From Sclerotinia nivalis (taxonomy: Eukaryota; Ascomycota; Leotiomycetes; Helotiales; Sclerotiniaceae): DNA of 64,000 nucleotides. A program made the translations under genes and the position numbers. Location: contig JAPEIS010000008.1 of assembly GCA_029531795.1 (NCBI GenBank), forward strand, positions 2,604,001 through 2,668,000, read 5' to 3'. Positions 1 through 12,271 of this stretch are shown piece after piece. How positions within the stretch are numbered: position 1 is the stretch's first letter; every line of letters starts with the position of its first letter. The notes beneath the pieces were generated by a model. It had not been told where the DNA came from, ran no database searches, and saw only the letters and a list, made by a program, of their open reading frames with translations.

Positions 1-1514
1 TTTACCAAGCAGAAGACAACGATCAACAAGCCTACCTTTTATTCATGCGATATGCGGCTTTGGTTGCGGAAAAGCTACCAGAGCATCCATTTGCGAAAGA
101 CCCGGAAACTAGAAGTGGTTTAAGAGCGGCTCAGAAAACCCTCCCGGATGTTTTAGATAGACTAGAGAAATTAAAGCCCGGGATAAATGCGCGCTACAAT
201 AACTGGCAGAAGGCGCTGGAAAGAAGGAAAGAAATTCATACAGCACGAAGGAATGATATATCGCGACCATCATCTCGAGCAGATTTGGCTGCTTCCGATC
301 CCGCGATTGCCGGAAATACAACTACTTTAGCGGCCGCGGAGAACGGGGAACTGGCCGTGAAGTTGGCACATAAAGAAATGAAAAGGAGAAATGCCGTACG
401 GCGTGCCACAAGACAAGCAGGTGTTAGTGAAGAAGAAGAGCAGGAAAGACGTACGGCGGGGCTGTGGGATGATTGGGAAGCAGCATTATCCAAATCTGGT
501 CGGAATGATGAGGATGATGACATGCGCCGAAATATGGAAGCTTCAAGGAGGAGGTTGGACGGCTCACATGATATTTCGTCAGATGAAGTGAGGAGAAGAT
601 CTGCGAAGCCCTCTTCTCGACCTGCAAGATATGTGCAAACAGCGGCTAGGAATGGTAGCAGCGAATACCGATATCCGTCGATTTCTAAGTCTCAACCTCT
701 CATTATTGATGACTCGAAACCATACCCACCTCCCGATTATCTTCCTCCAAAGCCACCCAAAGAAGAAGAGTTTGAGCCGCCAAGTTACGAAACACCTCCA
801 CCAATACCTGAAAAACAATCATCACATACGCGCGAGAGCTCATCATCTGAAATGGTCGGAGAAGTTTCAAAATTCACTTTTCGACCCTCCGCATATCTTG
901 AAAATGGTAAACCCCTTCGAACAGTTTTTCTTCCGCCTACATTGCGACAACAATTCCTTGCCTGCGCAGCCTCAAATACACGAGCGAACCTCGAAACTTG
1001 TGGAATGTTATGCGGAACGTTGATATCGAATGCCCTCTTCATATCTCGACTCGTTATCCCAGAACAAAAGAGCACCAGCGATACGTGTGAAACAACTAAT
1101 GAGGGTGCATTTTTTGATTACTGCGCATCTGAAGATTTAATGGTCCTAGGATGGATACATACCCATCCTACACAAAGCTGTTTCATGAGTAGTCGAGATT
1201 TACACACACATTGTGGATATCAAATCATGATGCCTGAAAGTATTGCAATTGTTTGCGCACCGAGTAAAACTCCCTCGTAAGTAACTGTTTTTCTATTTCT
1301 CATTGATAAAGGCATGTACTGACCAGTAAACAGATGGGGAGTCTTCCGTCTAACTGACCCTCCAGGGATGCCAGCTGTTTTAAATTGTAAACAGACTGGA
1401 CTTTTCCATCCGCATGAAGAAAGAAACATCTACACGGATGCACTGCGACCTGGTCATGTATTTGAGGCAGAAGGGCTAGAATTTCAAGTTGTTGATCAGC
1501 GACCAAAGCGGTAA
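1..1514 (+). CDS. sst2: AMSH/Sst2-like JAMM-domain deubiquitinase (5' partial)
   Basis: This is a zinc-dependent deubiquitinase of the AMSH family, which in other organisms trims K63-linked ubiquitin on endosomal cargo near ESCRT-0. The frame is already open at base 3, so the start lies outside the window. Exon 1 ends at 1276, intron 1277-1333 is GTAAGT..CAG, and exon 2 is 1334-1514. About 484 residues are visible. They comprise a charged helical N-terminal part, a proline-rich linker (near 720-810) and a C-terminal MPN+ domain. The JAMM signature is complete: Glu in ETCGMLCG, then HTHPTQSCFMSSRD (HxH-x7-SxxD, from 1158). The AMSH-specific second zinc site is also visible as LHTHC and, in exon 2, NCKQTGLFHPH. 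The ending WGVFRLTDPPG..VVDQRPKR closely follows the AMSH C-terminus. Identity is confident; the N-terminal part is missing. Confidence 0.95.
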
Positions 1515-2159
1515 TGACGTTGATGAGGTTAATGGTGATGCCACGAGAATATGGTGATGGTTTTGGTTATTTGGCAGCGTAGGTGTTTGGGTGGACTATG
1601 GTTAGAGATAGATAAAAGCTCTCGATTCGACAATGAATTATGTATCTTATAAGTAGTCATTTCTTCACTAGGTTTTTTATGAATTTCTATGATTTTTCAC
1701 GGGCCAAGGGAAGTGAACCCCTGAAATCGAAGCTGGGGAAGCTTTTGTACAACCGAGTTTACAAATAAACAGTGCATAAGCAATACCTTGTTGTCAATAT
1801 GTACAACTATCCAAGTTGGCTACAAAAACTAACCGTGGTATGCCTTCGTTCAGTGATGAGATAATAAAAGTATACGTACTGTTTTATCATGCAAGTTCGA
1901 TATACCGGCTTCCTGCTAGTAGATTGGTGATTGTATTGTGCAAATCGTGTTGAAACTTGAGAGATTGATGGTTTATTATTTAAGTTCATTCAATATACTC
2001 GTAGATATTAATGTTGGCTATTCTTTTAGTTCATATAAAGAAAACATATAAGCCATTGTTTATATTTAGGAATACTGTTTCTAAATTGTTAGATAATGGG
2101 GTGTATGTGATGATTGAGGACTTCCTACCTGTCTTATAATTAGTAGGTAGACCAAAAAT
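1515..2159. other. Intergenic, 645 nt, no gene seen
   Basis: This is the AT-rich 3' flank of the AMSH-like gene and upstream of the hydrolase pseudogene. No open frame with coding character, repeat or RNA gene was recognised. Confidence 0.6.
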
Positions 2160-3203
2160 ATGAAACCTTTCCCCGTCTTAGGAACTTTGCGGGCATATCC
2201 AAAAGTAACGCCCTTTTATATCCATAAACCCAATCAACAGGAAGTTTACGCAAATTATCTCAATATGACTTCTCTCTCACAGTCAATAGTTTTCGCTGGG
2301 CCTCCCACCGCACTAATCTTTCGTAAACCACCCCCCCACCCCCCTTCTACAGCAGAAGTTACTATTCGCTATTCTCTATGTCTTCCTCCTACTGACGTTG
2401 CTGTAAAATGTATTTGTGTTAACGTATCTTATCCATGGATATCGAGAAACGTCATGTCATTTCGTCATATAAGCACGCCTATTAAGCTTGCGGATACAGG
2501 ATATATTTTCATCGCACCTACTTACCGCGGAGCCATCGGATCATCTCATTCTTGGGATGGTTATGAGGAAGTAAAAATGGCAATTGATGTTCATGATGTC
2601 CAAAAAAATCTTGGTGTCAAAGAAAAGATTCAAGAAGTCTGACATGATATCGGTGGATTGGTTGCTCATGTATTGCACCTCAATTTCCTAATGATACAGC
2701 ATCTGTTAAATGGAGAGGATATCCTCTTTCAGGGATAGACACCTATAATAACACTACCAAAGAAAGCATCATTATCATTGGACGCTTAAGCATTTCGTAT
2801 TCCATTAGCAAATAAATTCATTTACCTGAAGTTCTCACTGCGGGCTGGAAACGCATTTACACTAAATCTTTCCATGATCGCTTTGTTCAATAATGGTTCG
2901 GCTTTTTCACAAAAAGATGTTATGTATAGAGGGAAATTGCGCAGCAGATAGATTGCACTAGGGATTTGATGTCTGCCGTCATTTCATCAAGATGCCAAAG
3001 ATAATCTCCGTGTGCATAAGGAAGGTAAATGCAAAGTATCAAGTATATCTTCGGCTGAGAAAAGACTCTCGTCTAAATATGATGAAAAAATAACCACTGC
3101 GATGAATAGTCAAAGTAAAAGTCAAAGTGTATCGATGTGTCACCATGAAAGTATAGTTAATACCCCAGGGATTAAAAATTCAGAAAGTGCTAGCTCGGAT
3201 TGA
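2160..3203 (+). pseudogene. Decayed alpha/beta-hydrolase (epoxide-hydrolase-like)
   Basis: An open frame from the ATG at 2160 to a stop at 2640 carries a recognisable alpha/beta-hydrolase N-terminal half: GYIFIAPTYRGAIGSSHSWD followed by YEEVKMAIDVHDVQ and LGVKEKIQEV. Where the family has G-HD-x-GG (the nucleophile-elbow region), the Gly codon is TGA, after which HDIGGLVAHV continues. Downstream pieces of the same fold appear in changing frames: QFPNDTASVKW, then YHWTLKHFVFH (a hallmark of these cap regions), then PEVLTAGWKRIYTKSFHDRF, then FHQDAKDNLRVHKEGKCKV. At least three or four frameshifts plus stops separate them. The order matches the intact family, so this is a single degraded gene rather than chance. 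The end point is approximate. No short-intron model can reconnect the pieces without also skipping the in-line stop. Confidence 0.82.
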
Positions 3204-3525
3204 TATATCGATAGAATTTCATCATGAACCTTTTAAGTTTCGTGGCGAGATGCAATTTTGAATAGATTGATATTAAAAGGTAGGAACTTAACTTAAGTAA
3301 AGTAAACTCCAACGCTGTGTGTGTAGTCACTAATGACCATATCACAATATGAATATCCGCTTTAGGATTTTCATCCGCACCCTACGCTCGCTACTTGGTA
3401 AAAGAAATCCGCAGTTCCGAAACCGAAACCATAAAAGAGCAAAATAAAAGGAAGGAAAATCGTAAAGGGTATCTCTCATCACTGTCCTTCTCGCCTCCAC
3501 AACCTACAAGCCTCCTAAGCGCATT
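3204..3525. other. Intergenic, 322 nt, no gene seen
   Basis: Spacer between the hydrolase pseudogene and the 3' end of the cysteine dioxygenase gene. It presumably includes the latter's 3' UTR. Nothing else was recognised. Confidence 0.6.
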
Positions 3526-4635
3526 TTAAACAAGAGGATCAACAACTCCCTTGATAGAATCATAAGCACCAGGTCCAACATGAGTTTTGACACCTGTTAG
3601 CGGATCGAAGATGTGGCAGCCGTGCATTGCGGCGTTGGGGGGTGTGTATACTATTTCTGTGTTAGTTATGAGAGGCAGAGATTGTGGGGAACGGATATGA
3701 TACGGGGAGGAGGTGGGAAGAGGTAGGGTGTGGTGAAGTGAAGGTTGATAGTGGTAGAAGAACTTACAGTGTAGAGAAACAGCATATTCAGTTGCGCTAG
3801 GGTTGGCGATAGAGTGAAGACCCAACTATAATAGCCAGTCAGTCATGTGATTCCCATTTCATCTTCCCAGTCAAACGACAGATGTGTGAGGTAAGAAGCA
3901 AAAGAAAAAGAGGAAACATACATCATCACACATATACGCCACCTTTCCATTCCTATATTCCCTCACCCCCTCAACCTCCATCTCCTCACCATCCCTCCTA
4001 ACCCCATCAACAGGAGTAACCCACCTCGTCTCCTTCAAACCCCCCCTCATGATCTTCATCAAACAATGACTCGCAGCATGATCATGAACTTTACTTTCTT
4101 TTCCAGGGGTCCAAACCAACATCAACAAATTAAATGTACCCTCTACTCCTGCTACTAGATTTCTCGTGTATTGTTTATTTGGATTTGCGTGCGCGTATTT
4201 TTGCCAGCCTGTTACATCGGATGAGGTATTGTAGCTGTGAAGTAAGGAGGTAAGAGTTGGAAGATGCGGAGAGGAGGTTGTGGTGAGAGAATGCGTGAGT
4301 GAGTTGACTAGTGTATCGAAGGAGGGTGTGGTGGTTGAGGTTGTAGGCTTGAAGAATGAGACGGGGAAATTGCCTACGAAATCTAAATAGGAGGTCGGTT
4401 AGCTTTATTTCAGATTTCACATTATCAATAAAAATAAATAGTCAAAAATACCTCGTGGTAAGAAAGGGGTACTTGGTTGTTGACTAGAAGTGGTTGATTC
4501 AAAAGAGGTTGATTTTCTGGTCGTGCCGGTAATACCACGATTTGCGAGAATGGGTGAGAATGTAGGTTTGGTTGTTGATGATAATTTTGTACGGAGAGTA
4601 CGGATTGCTGTGGTTTTCATGCTATTTGATGCCAT
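3526..4635 (-). CDS. cdo1: Cysteine dioxygenase
   Basis: The enzyme oxidises L-cysteine to cysteine sulfinate with a mononuclear iron (cupin fold), controlling cysteine and sulfur levels. Four exons give 275 aa: 4635-4452, 4382-3922, 3825-3768 and 3650-3526, all with GT..AG introns and consistent phase. Diagnostic stretches are LLMLVWTPGKESKVHDHAAS with HCLMK (metal His pair and the Cys that forms the Cys-Tyr cofactor), LGLHSIANP (third metal His), and VSLHLYTPPNAAMHGCHIFD (Tyr partner). The last intron requires the acceptor AAATAG at 3652-3651, which restores LYTPP. The other AG, at 3658-3657, would create a stop. Residues 1-60 are Ser/Thr/Arg-rich and not conserved. The second Met (4620) is an alternative start, and a mitochondrial leader is possible but unproven. 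Confidence 0.93.
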
Positions 4636-6717
4636 TTTTGCTGATTCAAAATGAATTGAAGATGTATAGATGCAACAAGTAAAATGTGGTGGTAAATGTT
4701 GAAAATGGTAGAGATCAGAAGTGATTCATGTAGAAAAGTTTGAGAAAACTAGTAAATTTTGGCGATGTGTAGATTAAATACCTTTGCTAGATAACAACCC
4801 TGAGAGACAGACCGGCATCGGATTGGCCGTACTTAGCCGTGCAAACATCTAGAAAGTTGGTGAGATGATGTGAGCTTATCATTAAACCACCCCCGGATAC
4901 AATATGTATTGGTGAAATAGTCCCCGGATCTTTCCCAAAATAACATCCAGCTGGTAGATTCCTTCCTTTCCTAATCATTTTGTTCGATTTCTCCTTTATT
5001 TCATGTTGGTTTGAGACATTCCATCTCCAACATCCTCAATCATCGGCACGGCGCACACGCGTTTGACCCCACACATGGTGATAAAGTTTGTGACCCCTTG
5101 CCTCATTTCGAATCCCCAATGAATCGTAACCCTGATCTTAATCATGTACCTGGTCTCCTTTCCTTGATTCGTTCAAATTAGATACTAATAGGTCGTATGC
5201 GAAAACCCCCTCATAACCTTCCTAAAGCCGAGTAGAAGATCATGCAATTCAATATTCTCGTCGTTTGTTGACCGTCACCGCCTGATTAGATTTTCGAAAT
5301 TGAGAATCCTTATTGGTGATGTTGGTGGTTAAGCGGGGTTTCTAAGAGTGTTGTGGATCCACTAGATTGTTATCTATTGGTCTCATGTTAATTGGAAAAA
5401 GATAATGCCCTCATCAAAGGTTACACAACTCAAACTGGATAGCAAAAGATACGAGGATATGAACAACAGATGAGAGTAATCGGTATGATAGAAATGTATC
5501 TACATCATCATAAATGAATTGATGATGTAGTGATGAATGAAGATAGAAGATATAGATGGGAGTTGGTTGGTCAACCACCAATATGATCAACTCAAAAGAA
5601 TAACAAATTCAGTAGAGCGTGCATCCGACGATAAATACCAATTCGTAATGAAAAATGCATCACATCTTCATCGATCAAGGATCCAGTAATGAATTGATTC
5701 CGACTACGGAATCCCTTCATTCTGCTGTGACTCCTTCTCAATCATCCAATCCACTCACCAATCCCTTCCATTCCCATCTCAAACCTAGAGCCCGAGGCCA
5801 ACAATAATTCATCATGCTGTAATTGGATAACACTTGAACCAATCGCACAACAAAACTAGTGCGCCCAGCCTCTTCATCTTCATTTTCTTCTCTCTCGCAC
5901 ACAAGAAAAGTGATGCAAAAGCCAGAGAAAAACCACAAACTTTTCGGGTCAAATTCGAGTACATTTTTGAAGTCGAACAAATGATTATTGAAGAAGGAAG
6001 AAAGAATCTATAAGAGGGAAGATGTTTTCTTATATTCGATTGAATTACTCGTTAGATTTTGACGCTAGTGAGTTACAGGGGCGATGATGTTTTTTCACGT
6101 GTATTGGGAGGGTCGGAGGTTCGCTTTCATTTTTATCCGACATGTAAGACGTTATTCTGGGAGATTTTTGTCGCTTGACCAACACATATAATTGCTGGTA
6201 CTTTATGGCTGGGTGTGCTGAAGATCATCGGTGTTGATAATGGAAACCGCCTTACTCTTGCAAGAGGGTAGAGGTAGTTATCAACTTCGAAAGGTACTTC
6301 TCCAGAGTTTACTGGTAAATACTGGGCGAGATTGGGGATGAATCATGAATCAATCACTGTTCGCTACTTGGGTCACAGAAAAGGGGGGTTTCATCAGTAT
6401 ATCTAAGGCCCTGTAACTCTTTCGGTTTATGAGCATGAGAGGACTTTAATCGTTTTAGAACTGCTGCAATTGAAACCAAAAATATTGAGCCTCTACCTAA
6501 TCTCAGAGCAAGAAAATAGTAAAACAAATACAAAATCCGACAATTACCTCCTACCGCTAGTCCTATGTTAAAAGCTCAAACTTTTACTTAATCCAATTCC
6601 CGCTAATATTTAAGAGAAAAGCCACTCATCAAGTAATAATACAAGTGTATGTAAAACGCTCAAGCAGTTAATCCAGATCTCAACAGCTTCATAGACACCC
6701 ATCATATTCCTATCAGC
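4636..6717. other. Intergenic, about 2.1 kb, no gene seen
   Basis: This contains the upstream region of the cysteine dioxygenase gene and the 3' flank of the MARVEL-like gene. The few open frames (for example 4787-4978 and 5738-5980, minus strand) lack a good ATG, homology or splice support. No RNA gene or repeat was recognised. Confidence 0.55.
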
Positions 6718-7935
6718 TCAAACAAAGGCCGGCGAGAAATCAGTTCTCCTCCCATCATCCTCTTCAGATCTCTCCATTTCTATTGTCTCAGCATGGCCAC
6801 GAACCTGCATTCTTTCATCTCCATTTCTGTATTGGTCCTGTGTTGGAGCATTCCTTTCATATGTTTCTCTCATTCTATATGTGTCGCCAATCTCAGGGCG
6901 TTGGTGTAGAACCGGTAGACTTATTGGTCTCTCTTGGAGGGAAAAGGCAGTAGGGGGAGATGATGGTGTGTCTGAACGGGAAAGAGGTTGAGGGGCACTG
7001 AGAGAATGATTCCTCGGAGAAATCCTATAGTGATGGGAAAGACGAGAATTATGAATTTGTCCAGCGTGAGCAGAGGTGCTGCTGCAAGCTGCGCGGTACT
7101 TGTAAATGGCACGGGCTAGAAGCAGAAGTTAGTACAAAATGGCAAGTAGAGTGTAGAGGGAATGATTAGTATACCAAGAAAGCCCATCGAGCCAACCAAT
7201 GTCAAAAATTGGATGATTGAAAGTGCGACTGCGGCTTTCGATGCACGGGCCGCGGACACCAAGGTTTTGTCAAGCTTCTTTGTCAAAGATTTGTTATCAA
7301 CAGCATCCCAAAAAGGAATCTCAGAAGCTAGAAGTGCAAAAGTGATAAGGTAAAAAATGATAAGGGTTATCTCTAGAGCTCTGGTGTAAGCTGATCAGCT
7401 TGGTCCACTAATTTTGGAGTTTAGAGTTAAGGACAAACAAATGAATCCAATAGTTGTAAAACTTAGAAAGTGACCGAGGCGTTATGATTACCTGAGTACG
7501 ATATGAGTTGCTGATATTTCTTCAGTAGAGTGTTGTGGGTCACATACATAAGCTGAACATAGAACCGCCCATATAAACGAGAACCAACTCATACCTTACA
7601 TTTGTTAGATTGCAGCGTTTAACATGTTCTTTATCTCACCATAACCAGGAAACTAGATAAGAAGAATGGTCAGTATTGCGAGTACCTCATTTGATGTAGT
7701 CAAACTTACAAAAACCGATGGAAATTTGGTGGAAGCGAAAGCTGTCAAAATGAGAATGACGAAACCCAAAAGCTACTCCATATCAGCGTCTAAGGACTTG
7801 GAAACTTTTCTTGGCTTCTGAAAGACATACTAGTTGAAAGGACCGAAGGATAGTAAGCCAAGATGGTAGTTCTGGGATATGTGATATTGACCTCCCGTAG
7901 ATGTCGGTAGGCTCATCGCGTGCAAAATTTCCCAT
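6718..7935 (-). CDS. Four-TM MARVEL-like membrane protein
   Basis: A 295-aa model is assembled from exons 7935-7831, 7772-7710, 7652-7640, 7594-7492, 7380-7175 and 7115-6718, each bounded by GT..AG and with matching phase. It begins MGNFARDEPTDIYG. Four hydrophobic segments are predicted near residues 36-53 (LLGFVILILTAFAS), 62-79 (MSWFSFIWAVLCSAYV), 97-117 (LEITLIIFYLITFALLAS) and 144-163 (AAVALSIIQFLTLVGSMGFL). A hydrophilic, Ser/Pro/Arg-rich cytosolic tail of about 130 residues follows. The layout of four TMs with the third followed by an extended loop, and the sequence ALLASE, fit fungal MARVEL-domain proteins. This is inferred from topology and wording only. The 13-nt third exon (FPGY plus one base) is the least certain part. 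Confidence 0.72.
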
Positions 7936-10782
7936 AGCTGGTTATTGATCTTCCGATATCTTCTGTGGGATTCTCTTGTGGATTGTGATTTGGAACTAAA
8001 TTATGATGCAATATGAACAAATTCGCAATCGGCATTGAGGAGCAAAAGAAGAGCCCCACTGCATACATAAATCCTCAAAGGATCCATTCTGCGTCTGCTT
8101 TGCGACAAATATTGAGCAACCTCGGCGGTATATGGGGGATAAGAAAAGTGCATTGGTAAGGGCTTCCTTACACAGCAGATTTTTGAAGCAAGATTGACAG
8201 CCGACACTCCTTGAGTTTACATGCATTGACAAGTCATCCTCCAATCAAATATCGTACATACCATGCAGATAGCACTTAAACAAAATTAAAACAAAATTAC
8301 AAGATTTTTCTACATATTTGAGTACTGGAATATGTATCGAGGAAGAACGACAAACTTTGAAAGAGGCTTGATATCGTCTTCAGGTGATATATTGAAGCCT
8401 AAAGTTTTGATAATATTCTCCGCGAGATTTGAAGAACTTCTGAATCTTTATTATTATCGGCCGAATAGAAAACGTGTGTCATAGCCGATGCTTTGCATGC
8501 ATATATTGAAGGAATCGGAATAGGATGCCTTTAATTACCAAAGTAAGAAAGCTGACGTCGGGGGAAATCTGGGGGACATGATCCCGAATCTGATACACGG
8601 TTTAATAACTCCATGTCAGCCGCGCCAATCAGACTCCCTCTAAAATTTGATAAAGTCATGCCAATATCGTACAAACGGAATTGCCTCTCATCAGGAAGGA
8701 CTCAACCTGAGCTGAGAAGAGATTAAGTTTATCTCAATGATAAGGGGCTTGAACTACTCCAACGGAAGTGGACACCCTGATAATAGAAGTCCGAGGCTAT
8801 AGACAAAGCCTAGATAGCTACACAAACATACACTCGTGGGTCACAGACTCACAGACTTGGAAAGGCTTCCTGTGTGACATTTTCAGCTCCATCTTGGCAA
8901 GCCGCCAAGTAGAGCGGCGGTAAGGGTGCGGTTTTGGGGTTTTGGAGTATGGGGGTCTGGGGTTTTAGAGGCAGCAAGGAGTTCTTGTGGTATCCACAGA
9001 ATTTAATTAAATTCTGTGAATCAATGAAACCGTTGTTCTTGTACCTGTACTGATATTCATTCTTGGTTGGGTTGCAACGTTAAAAAGCGGATGCACGTGT
9101 TCCTCAATCCATGTACCGGAGAATACCCACCACCCAAAAACATCCACCCCCAAAATATTTTCTTTTCTTTCCAAGCAATTATAAGATCTTACCTCAACTT
9201 TCAATAATTGGTTCCTGGTTTGCTATCCTCATCGGCGCCAATGGACCTTCCCGCCCCTTCAAAGCTTCGACGGTATCGAACCTGTGTTGACCACCTGGAG
9301 TCGAACATGCCGGTGTCTTAATTATAATCTTAAACAAGAATTCCAAGGATTCTAGGTTGCTAGTGATCACAATTATCCGCCTTCTTCAATGTCCGAATGC
9401 TCCCGTCGCTGCCAAGATGGTTACGATTCATGATCTGGGAACAGACGTCGTTGTCCGAAATCTCACCGTCGCATCTCCAGATTGTACTTTGTCATCGCTT
9501 TCCGCCAAGGGGAAATGGAGCGCGGAATGCAAATCCTTATCTATTGACATTGAATTCCATCTCATGGTTTCAAGACTAATGAGATCAATTGTCTCTAGAT
9601 AAACCATACTATCATGACTTGGCATCTTGGAATTTGTGGTATCAATATCCCAAGAATACAAACCCACTTTGGGCAGCAGTCAGATGAATTGATAAATGGT
9701 CATATGGCAATACTTATCATTTGCTTTGTATCGATGGTACACAGTCAGTCGCCGGATGTGCAACGGGAAAGGCCGAGACATTGACCAAGGTAATGTTGTA
9801 CTGTCTTACTTTGCATTGCAGTAAGCAAAGCAACACTTGCTATAGCAGTCCTAGTGGATGACGTGTCAGGAATAGTCGATTCTAAGCATTAGAATTTTCA
9901 TTTAATACTTATCAATCGATCATTATCAGAATCACTGGTGGATTGACCTCGGTCATGACGATTAATACCAAAAGAACCGAACGTCAAACGACCGAACGTC
10001 AAAACGATTCAAAACTAAGGTCTCATAAATGACGTTTGGAAAAGCAATGCCACGAATAGTCTGTTATTTCCCTCAGAAACTACCAGTGGGAATCCCATTT
10101 TCCGACTGAACTCTATTTCACTTGGCATTACTTCGCCTCTCTTGGCCAGTCAAAAGTATACACATGCAGCAGCAACAACCCGGCGGAGCCTTCTCATGAC
10201 GGTGTACCATACAATATCTACGAAGATCTCCGCCAAGAATCCCATATCTGCGGCTCTCCAGGTGCTGATTCTCCGACATACACTAAAGTTCTTACCCTGA
10301 TAGCAACCCCAAGGCGTCGAAACCTAGTCACTGTTTCCTTTTGCTACCATTTTCCCATAAATTTTTGGTTGTTTCTAAGAATAAGGTTGAGGGTTGATTG
10401 TGAGTACCGAAACTACCAAGCAATATTTTTCACGTGTAAGCCTGGGCAGAAAGTTAAAGGGTACATTGTATCACGACATCCACTTTGATGCCTTACTCGT
10501 CCTTCCACATAAGTTGAGGCGTCCCTTTAAATCGGTTAAGGCGTTCCCTTTTCATTTTCGTCCACAGACTTGTACCTTTTCTGCAAACATAAGTCAACAA
10601 GTGACCATTTTCTTGGCCATTTCTTACCCATCTCCTTGCCCATTCTCTTGTTGATATAACTACTTCCGAGACTAGCATTTTGCCTCGAAGCTTGGTCATT
10701 ATCAGTCTATCTTTGTTCATTCTATACCAGTAGTATCCTTCGATATTCGGTATCTTCTCCTTTTTATCCTTTTGGTATCAAG
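7936..10782. other. Intergenic, about 2.8 kb, possible decayed coding scraps
   Basis: No gene could be assembled. Two pieces look faintly coding on the plus strand. One is 9397-9579, where an ATG opens LPSLPRWLRFMIWEQ, resembling the core of fungal 2EXR domains. The other is 9684-9789, reading WSYGNTYHLLCIDG..GCATGKAETLTK and stopping at a GT donor-like site. Neither joins to a longer product. The remainder shows nothing recognisable. Confidence 0.4.
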
Positions 10783-11791
10783 ATGACGGGAAAATTCACC
10801 CTCAAAGATCCAGTTCGTTGTGCTCACTATGCTCGATTCTTCCAGCACCTTACATTGACTGAGGCAAACATCCTCTTCTGGTTTCTGTTTGCCTTCGTTC
10901 TCGTATTGATGTGCATATCATCTATTCAACATCACAAGTAAGCATCCTGAGACACCATCATCTACTCAAATTCTCCCTCTCCACATCATTCCTCACGTTT
11001 TTCTCCGCCCCTAAAATTTTCATCATCCTAACACAACCCAGATCTAACAACTTAACGGCGGAACTCTCCAAAACGGGCTCCAGCACTCCTCGGCAAACCC
11101 GCCGCATCCGTCGTCGCCGCCTCCACTACCTCTCCATAGCCTCCCTCTGTTTCATCCTCGCCCTAATCTGTGTTGTTTTCGAAGTATTCGCCGCCTTCAA
11201 CATCGAATACTGTGATGGTGAAGACCTCATCCAGCTCTACTGGGGATTCTGGTCAATCCTTCAAGTCGGTTCTCTCATCGCTATTTTGGGGGTAATGCTG
11301 CAATTCTGGATCGTACTTGGAAATGTACAGACGCCTAGTTGGGCCGTGGCTTTAGGTACCCCGGTGTTGGTTTTTGCGGCACTGGGATATATTTTCAGAC
11401 ACATTGGAAAGAGCTGGATCTGCCGAAGAAGAAACAAGGAAAGCGAGGATGATACGGATATTGAAAAAGGCAGTAGTGATGAGATTGAGGATGAAGAGGA
11501 GAATGGAAAGGATGAGGAGAAGGCGGGGAGTTGGGCTGCGAGATGGATTACTTGGGCTCCTGAGGGTCAGCTGATGAGAGAGAGAAATGAGGATGGCTTG
11601 GATAGGGTGAGGACTATAAGATCGGGCGATTGTTCGGATATGGAGTTTGCCAGTAGGGCGTAAGTACTTTGCTTTTCCTTTGTGGGTTGGAGTAGGATGC
11701 AAATTCTAATGTGGAGTTACTAACATTAAATAGAACAACGATATACACACCGGGTCAACCTGGAGATGTTAGAAGGACCTCGACATATTGA
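10783..11791 (+). CDS. Hypothetical four-TM membrane protein with acidic tail
   Basis: Three exons (10783-10937, 11042-11659, 11734-11791) give 276 aa with consistent phases and GT..AG introns. It starts MTGKFTLKDPVRCAHYARFF after an A at -3. Hydrophobic segments are near residues 29-49 (ILFWFLFAFVLVLMCISS), 76-97 (LSIASLCFILALICVVFEVF), 110-135 (LQVGSLIAILGVMLQFW) and 142-160 (WAVALGTPVLVFAALGYIF). A basic cluster RQTRRIRRRR lies between TM1 and TM2. The tail of about 115 residues is rich in Glu/Asp (DEIEDEEENGKDEEK). No family was recognised. The topology is clear, but function cannot be stated. It converges with the 12912-13719 gene, and the MITE sits between them. Confidence 0.78.
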
Positions 11792-12227
11792 GCAATGAAT
11801 CATGATGGTTGGCTCTATTAGATTATGTTCGATGATACGATATACATGTGCTCAAGTGCTGAGCTCAGGATGGATGAATGGACGAATAAATAGACACTGA
11901 AGGCAAGCATGGAGTTTTACTAAAGCTTGGTTTAAGAGTTGGCGTTCAGAAAGAGATGGAGTTTTAGTTTGATATGATATCAAGGAAGGGATTTATGATG
12001 CAATGAATGCAATGGATGCAATATGGGTTTTGGATAGCTAGTTGCATGGAGTCATGAAGATAAATAGCATACAGACAAACATTTAGACAGATAGATATTG
12101 CTACAGCTTGTAACAAAGTTGAGATTTTTTTTCTGCATTACCAATCAGATGTCCTTCTCCAAATCTGAATAATGTGAAGTCTAACCAAACCGTTCCAAAA
12201 TATATCTACATACTCCATCTCATCCTA
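11792..12227. other. 3' flank with GCAATGGAT-like short repeats
   Basis: This is untranslated or intergenic sequence downstream of the four-TM gene. It includes a short run of AATGCAATG/GATGCAAT repeats near 11998-12024. No gene was seen. Confidence 0.5.
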
Positions 12228-12271
12228 AGTCTAGTACCCTACTTTCGGGCCACCCCCTCTTTTGGGCCACC
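12228..12271 (+). repeat. MITE left terminal inverted repeat
   Basis: Left arm of the 12228-12886 element. It contains two copies of GGGCCACC (12247-12254 and 12264-12271), which may be transposase-binding subrepeats. Confidence 0.85.
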
